Shown: positions 19,027 to 27,047, numbered from the stretch's first letter. The stretch is 64,000 nt of DNA from an uncultured Gluconobacter sp. (GCA_937880175.1 CALFLO010000077.1:62001-126000), one strand, 5' to 3'. Numbers and translations are program-made. The notes: generated by a model not told the origin, from the letters alone.

Positions 19027-20103
19027 TTATTGTTGTGGTGCGGGGGCGATGCTGCCGCGCAGGATCAGTTCGGTTTCCAGAATGACATTTTCGCTACCTG
19101 TTGCTGCGTTCAGCAGGCGGACGGCTTCCGTGCCTTTCCGTTCGTGGGGCTGGCGGACCGTGCTGAGATCGGCGGGTTCGGCTGACGGGATGTCGTCGAA
19201 GCCGAAAATCGACACGTCCTGCGGGATGTTCAGGCCAAGTGCGCGGATCGTCTGCATGGCGCCGATGGCTACGCGGTCGCTCATCGCGAGGATGGCGGTC
19301 GGGCGCTGGGCGCGGTTGAGAAGATGGCGCACGCCTTCCGCGCCCATGTCTTCGGAATTGATCGGGATTTCCCAGGTCGGGACGTCTTCGGGGGCGATGC
19401 CGGCGTCCTGCAGAGCGTGAACATAGCCTTCAAGCCGCATGGCGATGGTGCTGTGAGCGATATTGGCGCGGCGTTTGGCGGTCAGCGGGCCGAAATATCC
19501 GTCATGGGCGGTCTTGAGCGACAGGATGCCGAAATGCCGGTGCCCGAGATCGAGGAGGGTCTTTGCCGCGCGGTAAGCTGATCCGCGATCATCGATCCCG
19601 ACATAGGGCACGCCATCGAGGCGGGGCTGGTCCACGACCACGAGGGGCACGTTGCGCTGCTGGGCCATCAGGACGCAGCGGCTGTCGGGCGCAACGGAAT
19701 ACAGGATGTAGCCGTCTACGGCGGCATTGCCCAGCGAGACGGGGGCTGCGCGATTGCGCAGGTTGCTGCCAGCGGAAATCATCGCCAGATCGGTTTCCAG
19801 CTCGTCGCAGGAGCGGGCGACGCCGTTCAGGACACTGAGGATCGCGGGATCGGTGAAGGCGTAGGGCAGGTCTTCGCTGAAGAGGAAGCCCAGCGCGCCG
19901 GCGCGGCCGGTGGCGAGCTGTTTGGCGGCCGGATCGGGGCCGGTATAGCCCAGCTCCTGGGCTGCTGCGAGGATCCTCTCACGCAGCGCGGCCGAGAGCT
20001 GGCCCGGACGGATATAGGCGTTCGAGACCGTTGTATGGGAGACGCCGACCTGCGCTGCCACATCCTTGAGTGTTACCTTGCGGCGGTCGTGCTGTCGGGT
20101 CAT
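19027..20103 (-). CDS. LacI-family transcriptional regulator
   Basis: 358 residues. The N-terminal helix-turn-helix (TLKDVAAQVGVSHTTVSNAY, residues 11-30) and hinge are typical of LacI/GalR. A periplasmic-binding-like effector domain follows (about 63-345), with GYILYSVAPD, YVGIDDRGSAYRAAKTL, AMSDRVAIGAM and IFGFDDIP. These repressors usually sense a sugar. The likely target is not obvious: neighbours are a glycosyltransferase and a small secreted protein. A long dyad 59-102 bases upstream of its start may be its own operator. Confidence 0.92.
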   Translation of the reverse strand: MTRQHDRRKVTLKDVAAQVGVSHTTVSNAYIRPGQLSAALRERILAAAQELGYTGPDPAAKQLATGRAGALGFLFSEDLPYAFTDPAILSVLNGVARSCDELETDLAMISAGSNLRNRAAPVSLGNAAVDGYILYSVAPDSRCVLMAQQRNVPLVVVDQPRLDGVPYVGIDDRGSAYRAAKTLLDLGHRHFGILSLKTAHDGYFGPLTAKRRANIAHSTIAMRLEGYVHALQDAGIAPEDVPTWEIPINSEDMGAEGVRHLLNRAQRPTAILAMSDRVAIGAMQTIRALGLNIPQDVSIFGFDDIPSAEPADLSTVRQPHERKGTEAVRLLNAATGSENVILETELILRGSIAPAPQQ

Positions 20104-20161
20104 GGTTCGGGTCTGTCCAGTAACGACACCAGACCCGTCATGTCAGATCCTGACGCTCGCA

Positions 20162-20205
20162 GTATGGTGTCAGTGTTCTTTTGAAAATCACTGGAAACAC
20201 CATAC
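20162..20205. promoter_or_regulatory. Nested inverted repeat before the lacI-type gene
   Basis: Outer arms GTATGGTGT (20162-20170) and ACACCATAC (20197-20205) are perfect. Inner arms CAGTG (20171-20175) and CACTG (20189-20193) also pair. Position upstream of the LacI-family gene suggests autoregulation, though the spacing is longer than a single LacI operator. Confidence 0.5.
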
Positions 20206-20320
20206 CCATTCTGCCGGACGGAAACCAGTCACGGGCGCGGGAGGATTTACGAAAATTGAAAATTTCCTATCTGCCTCCGCGCAGGGGCTGGCTGTGGGTC
20301 TTTCTGCGTCAGATGCAGGG

Positions 20321-20578
20321 TCAGTCCTGTTTCGGCTTCGCTGCGGGTGTCTTCTTTGCCTGTGGCACGGGCGTGAACATTGCGCGGCATTTTGGGGAGA
20401 GCTGGTCGATCTTCTTTTTCATGCAGGCTGTGATCTTGGCCTCGTTGGGGATGGCCAGTGTACAGAGACGCAGCGCATCGCCCTTGCAGGCCTGCGTCTG
20501 TTCTTCACGGGTCGCGGCGGGAGCGGCCTGCGTCAGTGCAAATGTCAGTCCGGTCAGGGCAATGAAATAACGGATCAT
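20321..20578 (-). CDS. Small secreted cysteine-rich-repeat protein
   Basis: 85 residues with a signal peptide (about 1-22, ending APAA) and one copy of a four-cysteine pattern: ACKGDALRLC, then ITACMKKKIDQLSPKC. Spacing C-x8-C and C-x11-12-C resembles the cysteine-rich repeat family (PF00839-like) found as small periplasmic proteins in alphaproteobacteria. The tail is lysine, alanine and proline rich. A UAAGGAG ribosome site lies before the ATG but is partly inside a hairpin. Function unknown. Confidence 0.7.
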   Translation of the reverse strand: MIRYFIALTGLTFALTQAAPAATREEQTQACKGDALRLCTLAIPNEAKITACMKKKIDQLSPKCRAMFTPVPQAKKTPAAKPKQD

Positions 20579-20588
20579 GTGTTTTCTC

Positions 20589-20604
20589 CTTACCTTCAGG
20601 TAAG
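20589..20604 (-). promoter_or_regulatory. 5' UTR hairpin overlapping a ribosome binding site
   Basis: On the minus strand CTTACC, loop TGAA, GGTAAG forms a six-base-pair tetraloop hairpin 11-26 bases before the ATG of the cysteine-rich protein. The 3' arm supplies the first bases of the Shine-Dalgarno TAAGGAG, so folding would limit translation. Confidence 0.45.
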
Positions 20605-20705
20605 CGTATGAAGCATTTTGCAGTTTCAGGCTGAAACAACTTTATCGCAACGGCAATCGTGATCCGATGTTCAATAAGGACCTTACAATTCCTGATTGAG
20701 AACTG

Positions 20706-21089
20706 TCAGGGATGAAGAATACGGGCAAATCGTGCCGACGCCGCCGGTCCGGGTGTGCTCTCGGCTACGGGTGATGGCAGTTCCGGCGGAAGGGCGCCGG
20801 GCTGGAGGCTCATCAGCAGGGCGCGGGCGCGGCGGGCATCCGGCGTGTCGGTCCAGCAGTAATGGATGGCGCGGGATTCGCGCTGGGATTCGATCAGGCC
20901 CGCGCGCCTGAGGGCGCCGAGGTGCTGGCTCAGCGTGGGCTGGCCGATGCCGGTCATGGTCTCGATTTCGCTGACGGCATGGGTGCTGTCGAGCAAGGCG
21001 GAGAGGATCATGAGGCGCTGCGGCTGGGCGAGGATGCGCAGCCATTCCGCCAGTTCGCGGCTTTTCTCAAGGGGAAGCAGAACGGTCAT
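20706..21089 (-). CDS. ArsR-family repressor of the sulfide locus
   Basis: 127 residues with a winged helix: LAQPQRLMILSALL, HAVSEIETMTGIGQPTLSQHLGALRRAGLIESQRESRAIHY. It resembles the sulfide-responsive BigR/SqrR group in sequence and in context, since persulfide dioxygenase, SQR and an exporter lie across the divergent promoter. However, the cysteine that follows RLMIL in that group is a serine here, and only one cysteine (in HYCW) remains. The start ATG overlaps the peroxiredoxin stop (ATGA) with GGGAG before it, so the two proteins are made together. The C-terminal 30 residues are proline and alanine rich. Confidence 0.82.
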   Translation of the reverse strand: MTVLLPLEKSRELAEWLRILAQPQRLMILSALLDSTHAVSEIETMTGIGQPTLSQHLGALRRAGLIESQRESRAIHYCWTDTPDARRARALLMSLQPGALPPELPSPVAESTPGPAASARFARILHP

Positions 21090-21733
21090 GAGCGCTCCCG
21101 CGTCATGGGCTGGAAGAACCATTTCGCACCGGCTTTTTCCACGGCGGCCTGTGTTTGGAGCGGCGGGGCGACGGTGCGCTGTCCGGGCTGCCAGCTTTCG
21201 GGCGTGAGCGCACCTGCGCGGTCCACTTCCTGAAGGGCGCAGAGCAGGCGCAGGAGTTCGGGAACGGAGCGCCCCACCGTGGCCGGGTAGTTCAGGATGG
21301 CGCGGATAATGCCTGACGGGTCGATGACGAAGACCGAGCGCACGGTAGCGCTGTCCTGTGCCGCACTGTCCAGCATGCCATAGGCGCGGGCGACGGCGAG
21401 TGAGGGGTCTTCGATGATGGGGAACGGGATATGGACATCGAACTGCGTGTGGATGGCGTCAACCCAGGCGAGATGGGCGGGCAGGCTGTCCGCCGAGATG
21501 CCGAGCAGTGCGCAGTCCCGCTTCTGGAACTCTTCCGCGCTGCGGGCGAGCGCGATGAACTCGCTGGTGCAGACGGGTGTGAAATCGGCGGGATGGGCGA
21601 AAAGCAGGACCCAGTGTCCGCGCAGGGCGCTCATGATGAATTCGCCATGCGTGGTGCGGGCGCTGAAATCCGGAGCACGGTCGCCAATGCGCAGGAGCGG
21701 AAGAGGGGTTTCAGCAGAAGAGGATACGTTCAT
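21086..21733 (-). CDS. Peroxiredoxin (AhpC/TSA, Prx6-like)
   Basis: 215 residues with the peroxidatic site FTPVCTSEF (C55) in the order typical of Prx6-type enzymes, and the long C-terminal domain of that group. Two further cysteines (about residues 74 and 165) are not at the usual resolving position, so a 1-Cys mechanism is likely. It would reduce peroxides or persulfides in the cytoplasm. It is first in a two-gene operon with the ArsR regulator, divergent from the sulfide oxidation genes and under the same control region. Confidence 0.85.
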   Translation of the reverse strand: MNVSSSAETPLPLLRIGDRAPDFSARTTHGEFIMSALRGHWVLLFAHPADFTPVCTSEFIALARSAEEFQKRDCALLGISADSLPAHLAWVDAIHTQFDVHIPFPIIEDPSLAVARAYGMLDSAAQDSATVRSVFVIDPSGIIRAILNYPATVGRSVPELLRLLCALQEVDRAGALTPESWQPGQRTVAPPLQTQAAVEKAGAKWFFQPMTRERS

Positions 21734-21760
21734 GATCCGGTTCCAAAAGCATCAGGGCGC

Positions 21761-21799
21761 TTGACATGCAACACTTACAATATTAACTTAACAGTTAAT
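21761..21799. promoter_or_regulatory. Divergent promoter with palindromic operator of the sulfide locus
   Basis: A TTGACA -35 box (21761-21766) faces the plus-strand genes. Seventeen bases on, where the -10 box must lie, is a perfect dyad: ATTAACT (21782-21788), four bases, AGTTAAT (21793-21799). The AT-rich palindrome of this size fits an ArsR-family operator that would block the promoter and lies 49-66 bases before the peroxiredoxin start on the other side. Confidence 0.65.
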
Positions 21800-21841
21800 G
21801 AAAGTGTCGTAAAGGCATCCCACAGCCAGAAGGTGAACGCC

Positions 21842-22768
21842 ATGCATGATGCAGCAATCCAGGCCGCAACCGGCCAGATCCGGCGCACCGAAGAAGGCGC
21901 GGCCCCCGCTCCGGTGGTCTGTACGTTTTTTGATGAAGCGACGAACACCGCTACGCATGTCGTCCATTGTCCGGTCACGAAGCACGCGGCTGTTATCGAC
22001 TCTGTGCTTGATTATGATGCTGCCGCCGGGCGTACGTCCCATGGATCGGCGCAGGCCATTGTCGACTATGTGGAGCGCGAAGGTCTGACCGTTGACTGGC
22101 AGCTTGAGACGCATGCCCATGCCGACCATCTGTCCGCGGCCCCCTGGTTGCAGGAAAAGATTGGCGGGAAGCTGGGGATCGGCGCAGATATTACGCGGGT
22201 CCAGGCTGTGTTCGGCAAGATCTTCAATGCCGGGACGCGGTTTGCGCGGGACGGGTCGCAGTTCGATCGTCTGTTCAAAGACGGTGAGACGTTCCGGATC
22301 GGGGAGCTTCCCGTGACGGTGCTGCATGTTCCAGGCCATACGCCCGCGGATATGGCCTTTGTGATCGGCAACGCCGCTTTTGTGGGCGATACGATCTTCA
22401 TGCCGGATTTCGGGACGGCGCGGGCGGATTTCCCGGGCGGCGATCCGGGGCAGCTTTTCCGCTCCATCCGGCGTCTGCTGTCGCTGCCGGTCGAGACGCG
22501 TCTGTTCCTGTGCCATGACTACAAGGCCCCGGGCCGGGATGAATATGCCTGGATGACCACGGTCGGGCATGAACGCGGCTACAACATCCATGTTCATGAT
22601 GGTGTGAGCGAAGAGGAATTCGTGAAAATGCGGACGGAGCGCGATGCCACGCTGGCGATGCCGCGTCTGCTGATGCCGTCCGTGCAGGTCAATATGCGCG
22701 GGGGGCACCTGCCCGAGCCCGAGGCTGATGGCGTGAGCTACATCAAGATCCCCGTGAACCGCGTTTGA
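21842..22768 (+). CDS. Persulfide dioxygenase-like MBL-fold hydrolase (BLH/ETHE1 type)
   Basis: 308 residues of the metallo-beta-lactamase fold. Iron ligands are seen in THAHADHL (H-x-H-x-D-H), HVPGHTP, VGDTIFMPDFG and LFLCHDY. The segment GTARADFPGGD and the long tail ending MRGGHLPEPEADG are marks of the BLH persulfide dioxygenases, which convert glutathione persulfide plus oxygen to sulfite. The frame extends upstream to 21431, but AAGGTGA before the ATG at 21842 and the promoter at 21761 fix the start. It is the first gene of a three-gene operon with SQR and TauE. Confidence 0.88.
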   Translation: MHDAAIQAATGQIRRTEEGAAPAPVVCTFFDEATNTATHVVHCPVTKHAAVIDSVLDYDAAAGRTSHGSAQAIVDYVEREGLTVDWQLETHAHADHLSAAPWLQEKIGGKLGIGADITRVQAVFGKIFNAGTRFARDGSQFDRLFKDGETFRIGELPVTVLHVPGHTPADMAFVIGNAAFVGDTIFMPDFGTARADFPGGDPGQLFRSIRRLLSLPVETRLFLCHDYKAPGRDEYAWMTTVGHERGYNIHVHDGVSEEEFVKMRTERDATLAMPRLLMPSVQVNMRGGHLPEPEADGVSYIKIPVNRV

Positions 22769-22832
22769 GCCGGGCGCGTCTGAGCCTGATATTTCCGGCA
22801 CGTCTGTGCCTTCTTCCGTTTCTGGAGTTCCC

Positions 22833-24521
22833 ATGCCAACCCGTCATCTGACCGACAGCTACGCCGTTTCTCCCCAGATTGCCGTGCAGGATATTGCGGA
22901 TCTGAAGGCGGAGGGTTTCCGCACGATCCTGTGCTTCCGTCCGGATGGTGAAGCTCCGGATCAGCCGGAAATGAAGGTGATCGAAGAGGCCGCGAAAGAG
23001 GCCGGGCTGGCGTTTGCTGCAATCCCGGTGAGGGCCGGGACGGTGCCGAATGAGGCACAGGTTGCCCAGACGCGACAGGTTCTGGCGACGCTGCCGACGC
23101 CCGTAGTCGGCTATTGCCGCTCCGGCACGCGGGCGGCACAGATCTGGGCTCTGGCCGAGGCGGGAAAACGTCCGGCTGCTGAAATCTTTGCTGCGACGGA
23201 CAAGGCTGGTGTGGATGTCAGTGGCCTGCGCGCTCGGATCGAGAGCGTCGCCACGCCCTCGGCCGCCCCGCGCAAGGATGCGGCGCATTTTCAGGTTCTG
23301 ATCATTGGCGGCGGCGCGGGTGGTTTGTCGGCTGCGGGGAGTCTGCTCAAGCGTAACAGGAACCTGTCGATTGGCGTGGTTGAGCCATCGAACGAGCATT
23401 TCTACCAGCCGGGCTGGACGCTTGTGGGCGGAGGTGTCTTTCAGGCAGCCCAGACGCGCCGCAAGGAAGCGGATGTCATGCCCAAGGACGTCGTCTGGGT
23501 GCGGCAGGCGGCCAAGCTGTTCCGGCCGGATGTCCGGGAAGTGGTGCTGGGGGATGGATCGGTCGTCTCCTATGATGCGCTGATCGTGGCGACGGGGATT
23601 ACGCTGAACTGGGATGCCATTCCGGGTCTGGCGGAGACGCTGGGCAAGAACGGCGTGACGTCGAACTACCGCTTCGATCTGGCACCCTATACCTGGCAGC
23701 TCGTGCAGCAGCTCAAGACGGGCACGGCGATCTTCACGCAGCCGCCCATGCCGATCAAATGCGCAGGTGCGCCGCAGAAGGCCGTGTATCTGTCCTGTGA
23801 TGCCTGGAAGCGCCGGGGCGTGCTGGACAGCATTTCCGTCGAGTTCGATACGGCCACGCCGGGGCTGTTCGGCGTGAAGGAATTCGTGCCGCCGCTGATG
23901 GAGTACATCAAGCGCTATCACGTCGGGCTGCACACCGGATCGAAGCTTGTGGCGGTGGACGGACCGAACCGCACGGCGACCTTCGAGCGTAAGGTCGGGG
24001 ACAGTGTGGAGCGGGTCGAGCGGAAGTTCGACATGTTGCATGTCGTACCGCCGCAGAGCGCGCCGCAGATGATCCGCGAGAGTGCGCTGGCGGGTTCGGA
24101 CGGGTTCGTTGAGGTCAATCCGGCGACGTTGCAGCATGTCCGTTTTCCGGACGTGTTCGCCATTGGCGATGTGATCGGAACGTCTTCGGCCAAGACGGCC
24201 GCTGCGGCTCGGGTGCAGGCGCCTGTGGTGGCGACGAACGTGCTGGCCTTCCTGAAACATCAGGCTCCGGTTTCGGAATATGACGGATATGGCGCCTGCC
24301 CGCTGACGGTGGAGAACGGGCGCATTGTGCTGGCCGAGTTCCGCTATGGCGGCAAGTTGGCGCCGACGTTGCCGAAATGGCTGCTCAACGGGCAGACAGC
24401 GACGCGTCTGGCCTGGTGGCTCAAGAAATACATCATGCCGCTTATGTACTGGGACGGGATGCTCAAGGGGCGTGAACTGATGGTCGCGCCCAAGCCCCTG
24501 AATTCGAAAAAGGGCGGCTGA
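22833..24521 (+). CDS. DUF442 sulfurtransferase/phosphatase-like domain fused to sulfide:quinone oxidoreductase
   Basis: 562 residues. Residues 1-135 are a DUF442 (TIGR01244-type) domain with the active loop YCRSGTR (C95). From about residue 153 a flavoprotein domain begins: VLIIGGGAGGLSAAG, then NEHFYQPGWTLVGGG and DALIVATG. SQR redox cysteines are present in IKCAGAPQK and in GACPLTVENGR. The enzyme should oxidise sulfide at the membrane, pass electrons to quinone, and supply persulfide to the dioxygenase encoded just before it. A GGAG lies before the ATG at 22833. In the Xylella-type operon DUF442 is joined to the dioxygenase; here it is joined to SQR, an arrangement known from other bacteria. 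Confidence 0.88.
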   Translation: MPTRHLTDSYAVSPQIAVQDIADLKAEGFRTILCFRPDGEAPDQPEMKVIEEAAKEAGLAFAAIPVRAGTVPNEAQVAQTRQVLATLPTPVVGYCRSGTRAAQIWALAEAGKRPAAEIFAATDKAGVDVSGLRARIESVATPSAAPRKDAAHFQVLIIGGGAGGLSAAGSLLKRNRNLSIGVVEPSNEHFYQPGWTLVGGGVFQAAQTRRKEADVMPKDVVWVRQAAKLFRPDVREVVLGDGSVVSYDALIVATGITLNWDAIPGLAETLGKNGVTSNYRFDLAPYTWQLVQQLKTGTAIFTQPPMPIKCAGAPQKAVYLSCDAWKRRGVLDSISVEFDTATPGLFGVKEFVPPLMEYIKRYHVGLHTGSKLVAVDGPNRTATFERKVGDSVERVERKFDMLHVVPPQSAPQMIRESALAGSDGFVEVNPATLQHVRFPDVFAIGDVIGTSSAKTAAAARVQAPVVATNVLAFLKHQAPVSEYDGYGACPLTVENGRIVLAEFRYGGKLAPTLPKWLLNGQTATRLAWWLKKYIMPLMYWDGMLKGRELMVAPKPLNSKKGG

Positions 24522-24528
24522 ACGGATC

Positions 24529-25296
24529 GTGCATATTGCGCTTGAGCTGGTCTGCGGTGTTCTGATCGGGTTTACGCTGGGCCTGATCGGAGGGGGCGGC
24601 TCCATTCTGGCCGTTCCCCTGATGGTCTATGTGGTGGGGGTGAAGAACCCCCATGTCGCGATCGGGACGAGCGCCATGGCGGTGGCCGTCAATGCGCTGG
24701 CCGGGCTGGTCAGTCATGCCCGGGCGGGGACCGTCAAATGGAAATGCGCGGGTATTTTCGCGCCCTGCGGCGTGGCGGGGGCCCTCATCGGCGCGGCGTT
24801 CGGCAAGGCGGTGAATGGCGAGAAACTCTTGCTGTGCTTTGCGCTGCTGATGGTGGTCGTGGGTGTGCTCATGCTGCGGGGACGGCGCAACAAGGGCGAG
24901 GTGGGGGCGGCATGTAACCGCCAGAATATGCCGCGGGTCATGATGGCCGGGGCCGGGACGGGGGTTCTGTCCGGGTTTTTCGGGATTGGTGGCGGATTTC
25001 TGATCGTGCCCGCCCTGATCGCCTGCACGCGGATGCCTATCCTCAATGCGGTGGGAACATCGCTGGTGGCGGTTGCCGCGCTGGGGGCAAGCACCGCGCT
25101 GAGTTACATGCTCTCGGGTTATGTGGACTGGGTGATGGGCGCGCTGTTCGTTGCGGGGGGCGTGGTCGGCAGTTTTCTGGGCACCCGTGCCGCGAAGCGC
25201 CTTTCAGGGTCCGGCCCTGCGCTGACGACGTTCTTTGCCTGCGTGATCTTCGCGGTCGCGGCCTACATGATCTGGAAGAGTCTTGCCGTTCTCTAA
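24529..25296 (+). CDS. TauE/SafE-family sulfite exporter
   Basis: 255 residues with about eight membrane segments in two repeats. Each repeat starts with a glycine-rich motif: GLIGGGGSILAVPLMVY near residue 18 and GFFGIGGGFLIVPAL near residue 150. TauE/SafE carriers export sulfite or sulfonates. It starts with GTG seven bases after the SQR stop, so it is the third gene of the sulfide operon and probably removes the sulfite made by the dioxygenase. Confidence 0.88.
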   Translation: MHIALELVCGVLIGFTLGLIGGGGSILAVPLMVYVVGVKNPHVAIGTSAMAVAVNALAGLVSHARAGTVKWKCAGIFAPCGVAGALIGAAFGKAVNGEKLLLCFALLMVVVGVLMLRGRRNKGEVGAACNRQNMPRVMMAGAGTGVLSGFFGIGGGFLIVPALIACTRMPILNAVGTSLVAVAALGASTALSYMLSGYVDWVMGALFVAGGVVGSFLGTRAAKRLSGSGPALTTFFACVIFAVAAYMIWKSLAVL

Positions 25297-25301
25297 AGGT
25301 G

Positions 25302-25652
25302 TCAGTCGAGGCCGAAAGTCGGGAAGATCGTGAAGCAGACCATCGAGAAATAGAACATCACCGCCAGCAGGATGTGACACATATAAAGCGGTGCGATCAT
25401 GGCGCCGCGCCTGCGGAAGAAGGCCATCAAAACACCGAAGGTCGCGATCGCGACGGCCAGCACTACGTTCAGCATGAGCCTGCTGTCCCCATTGCTCAGG
25501 GCGATGATCAGGAAGACCGAACCCACGATGGCCGAGCCGACATGCAGGGGCGTGAGGAAGCGGAAAGGGCGCTTGTACCGGGCCGCGAAAATTGCGAGCC
25601 AGACGCCCATCATGACCGTAAGAGTGAAACATCCCGTCGAAGCGTACAGCAT
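25302..25652 (-). CDS. Small four-helix membrane protein, unknown function
   Basis: 116 residues, nearly all hydrophobic, with about four membrane segments (about 3-24, 34-52, 58-78 and 86-110) separated by short basic loops such as RYKRPFRF and FFRRRGAM. I do not recognise the family. It converges on the TauE gene with five bases between the stops. A GGAACA/TGTTCC dyad lies about 90 bases before its start. Confidence 0.55.
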   Translation of the reverse strand: MLYASTGCFTLTVMMGVWLAIFAARYKRPFRFLTPLHVGSAIVGSVFLIIALSNGDSRLMLNVVLAVAIATFGVLMAFFRRRGAMIAPLYMCHILLAVMFYFSMVCFTIFPTFGLD

Positions 25653-25742
25653 CTGTAATTCACCCTGTTCCTGATGTCCCTGCGCGTATTCCTGGAGCCA
25701 TGACCGGAATATTCGGAAGTCCGTGTGGTTTTCAGGTCTTGT

Positions 25743-25757
25743 GGAACACGCTGTTCC
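25743..25757. repeat. Perfect 15-base dyad
   Basis: GGAACA and TGTTCC separated by CGC. It lies between the small membrane protein gene and the XRE-cupin gene, which are divergent. It is not an alphaproteobacterial LexA box, whose half-sites are direct repeats. Confidence 0.35.
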
Positions 25758-25937
25758 GACTGCATCTTTACTCCAGAACGGCTTTTCGGGCCAGACGTTC
25801 CCGAGCCCCGGCCTTTTTCCCCGGGCCGTGACGGAGAAAAATAGTACCTCCCCCCGGTATACTGATTTTCAAGGTTTCCTTTCTTTTTCGATATGACATA
25901 CTGGTGACACGGACGAGGCCGGGGAGGGTATGACGGG

Positions 25938-26480
25938 ATGGATCTGGGAGCGCGCCTGCGCTTTGTGCGGACGGCAAGGAACCTGTCCCAGCGTGAGCTG
26001 GCCAAGCGAACCGGTGTCACCAATTCCACCATTTCCCTGATCGAATCCGGCGACATGAACCCGTCCGTCGGGACGCTCAAGCGTGTTCTGGACGGAATTC
26101 CCGTGACTCTTGGGGAGTTCTTCAGCATTGCCCCCGAGGGCGGGGAAAAGATCTTCTATCGCGCGGCCGAACTGATGACGTTCGTACAGGGCGGCGTGAC
26201 CTTCCGGCAGGTGGGGACGCCCCTGTTTGGCCGCAGCCTCCAGATCCTGCGCGAGACCTATGCGTCCGGCGCGGATACGGGGGCGGCGGTCTATGCCCAT
26301 GAGGGCGAAGAGGGCGGATTCATCGTGCAGGGACAGGTGGAAATCACGGTCGGAGAGAAGTGCGAGGTTCTGGGGCCGGGCGATGCGTATCATTTCGACA
26401 GCCGCCAGCCGCATCGCTTCCGATGTCTGAGCTCCGAGGGCTGTGAGATCATCAGCGCCTGCACACCGCCAACATTCTAG
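25938..26480 (+). CDS. XRE-family regulator with C-terminal cupin domain
   Basis: 180 residues. Residues 3-60 are an XRE helix-turn-helix (LSQRELAKRTGVTNSTISLIESG). Residues 95-175 form a cupin with GEEGGFIVQGQVEITVG, then GPGDAYHFDSRQPHRF. This HTH-cupin design is typical of PuuR-type regulators that sense a small metabolite such as a polyamine or amino acid. The usual metabolic target genes are not adjacent. A C-rich segment flanked by GTACC and GGTATAC lies about 80-95 bases upstream and may be its promoter or operator. Confidence 0.85.
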   Translation: MDLGARLRFVRTARNLSQRELAKRTGVTNSTISLIESGDMNPSVGTLKRVLDGIPVTLGEFFSIAPEGGEKIFYRAAELMTFVQGGVTFRQVGTPLFGRSLQILRETYASGADTGAAVYAHEGEEGGFIVQGQVEITVGEKCEVLGPGDAYHFDSRQPHRFRCLSSEGCEIISACTPPTF

Positions 26481-26536
26481 GTTTTCTCATCTCCTCACCG
26501 CTGCGTTCAAATCACCGGGAGGTATGTGGCTTGCCC

Positions 26537-26559
26537 GCAGACTGACGCGTTAAGTCTGC
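26537..26559. repeat. Inverted repeat between XRE-cupin and STN genes
   Basis: GCAGACT (26537-26543) and AGTCTGC (26553-26559) with nine bases between. No T run follows, so it is either a weak terminator of the XRE gene or an operator for the STN-domain gene. Confidence 0.35.
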
Positions 26560-26617
26560 CTGCGCACCTGTCCGTGTTCCGTTTTGAGGCGGGTGTGCCC
26601 AGCGGAGAGCCACGGAC

Positions 26618-27046
26618 ATGCCAGAACGTCCGTATCCTGAAAACCACAGAGGGTCCCGCGCAATCACCGCTCTTTTTCTGAAAGGGCTGGGCGTGGGGAC
26701 GATGTTCTGCGCTTTGTTGCTGAACGGTCCGGCTGCGGCAGAGAGGGTGACGCGGACGCGGGATATCTGCCCCGTTCAGCGGGCGATGCTTCAGATTGAA
26801 ACGAAGACGCTTGCGGCTGCGGTGGCGGAACTGGCCCGCAAGACGAACTGCCCCGTGCTGATGGATGAAGGGCTTCTGCACGGCGGAAACAGCACTGCCG
26901 TTGCCGGGATTTTTACGCCGCGCGAGGCCCTGATCCGGCTTCTGGGCAATGCGGAGCTGGACGTGATCGAAACAGTTCAGGGCCTCGCGGTTATGCCCCT
27001 GACCTACCGGGCCGCGCATCGCATGGACCATGCCGAACGGATGTAG
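26618..27046 (+). CDS. Exported stand-alone STN-domain protein
   Basis: 142 residues. After an N-terminal segment with a hydrophobic export signal (about 20-42, ending GPAAAE) the body is a single secretin/TonB short N-terminal (STN) domain: LQIETKTLAAAVAELARKT, then VAGIFTPREALIRLLGNAELDV and LAVMPL. STN domains normally sit at the front of TonB-dependent transducers or secretins and contact a periplasmic regulator. Here the domain is alone, with no receptor, FecR or ECF sigma gene beside it. A GGAGAG lies about nine bases before the ATG. It ends one base short of the converging cytochrome c1 gene. Confidence 0.75.
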   Translation: MPERPYPENHRGSRAITALFLKGLGVGTMFCALLLNGPAAAERVTRTRDICPVQRAMLQIETKTLAAAVAELARKTNCPVLMDEGLLHGGNSTAVAGIFTPREALIRLLGNAELDVIETVQGLAVMPLTYRAAHRMDHAERM

Positions 27047-27047
27047 T

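Noticed and set aside
22743..24605. Minus-strand open frame of 620 codons opposite the DUF442-SQR gene
   Set aside because: Antisense shadow; no domain and no ribosome site.
25743..25757. LexA (SOS) box
   Set aside because: Half-sites are inverted GAAC/GTTC five bases apart; alphaproteobacterial LexA uses direct GTTC repeats seven bases apart, and no SOS gene is adjacent.
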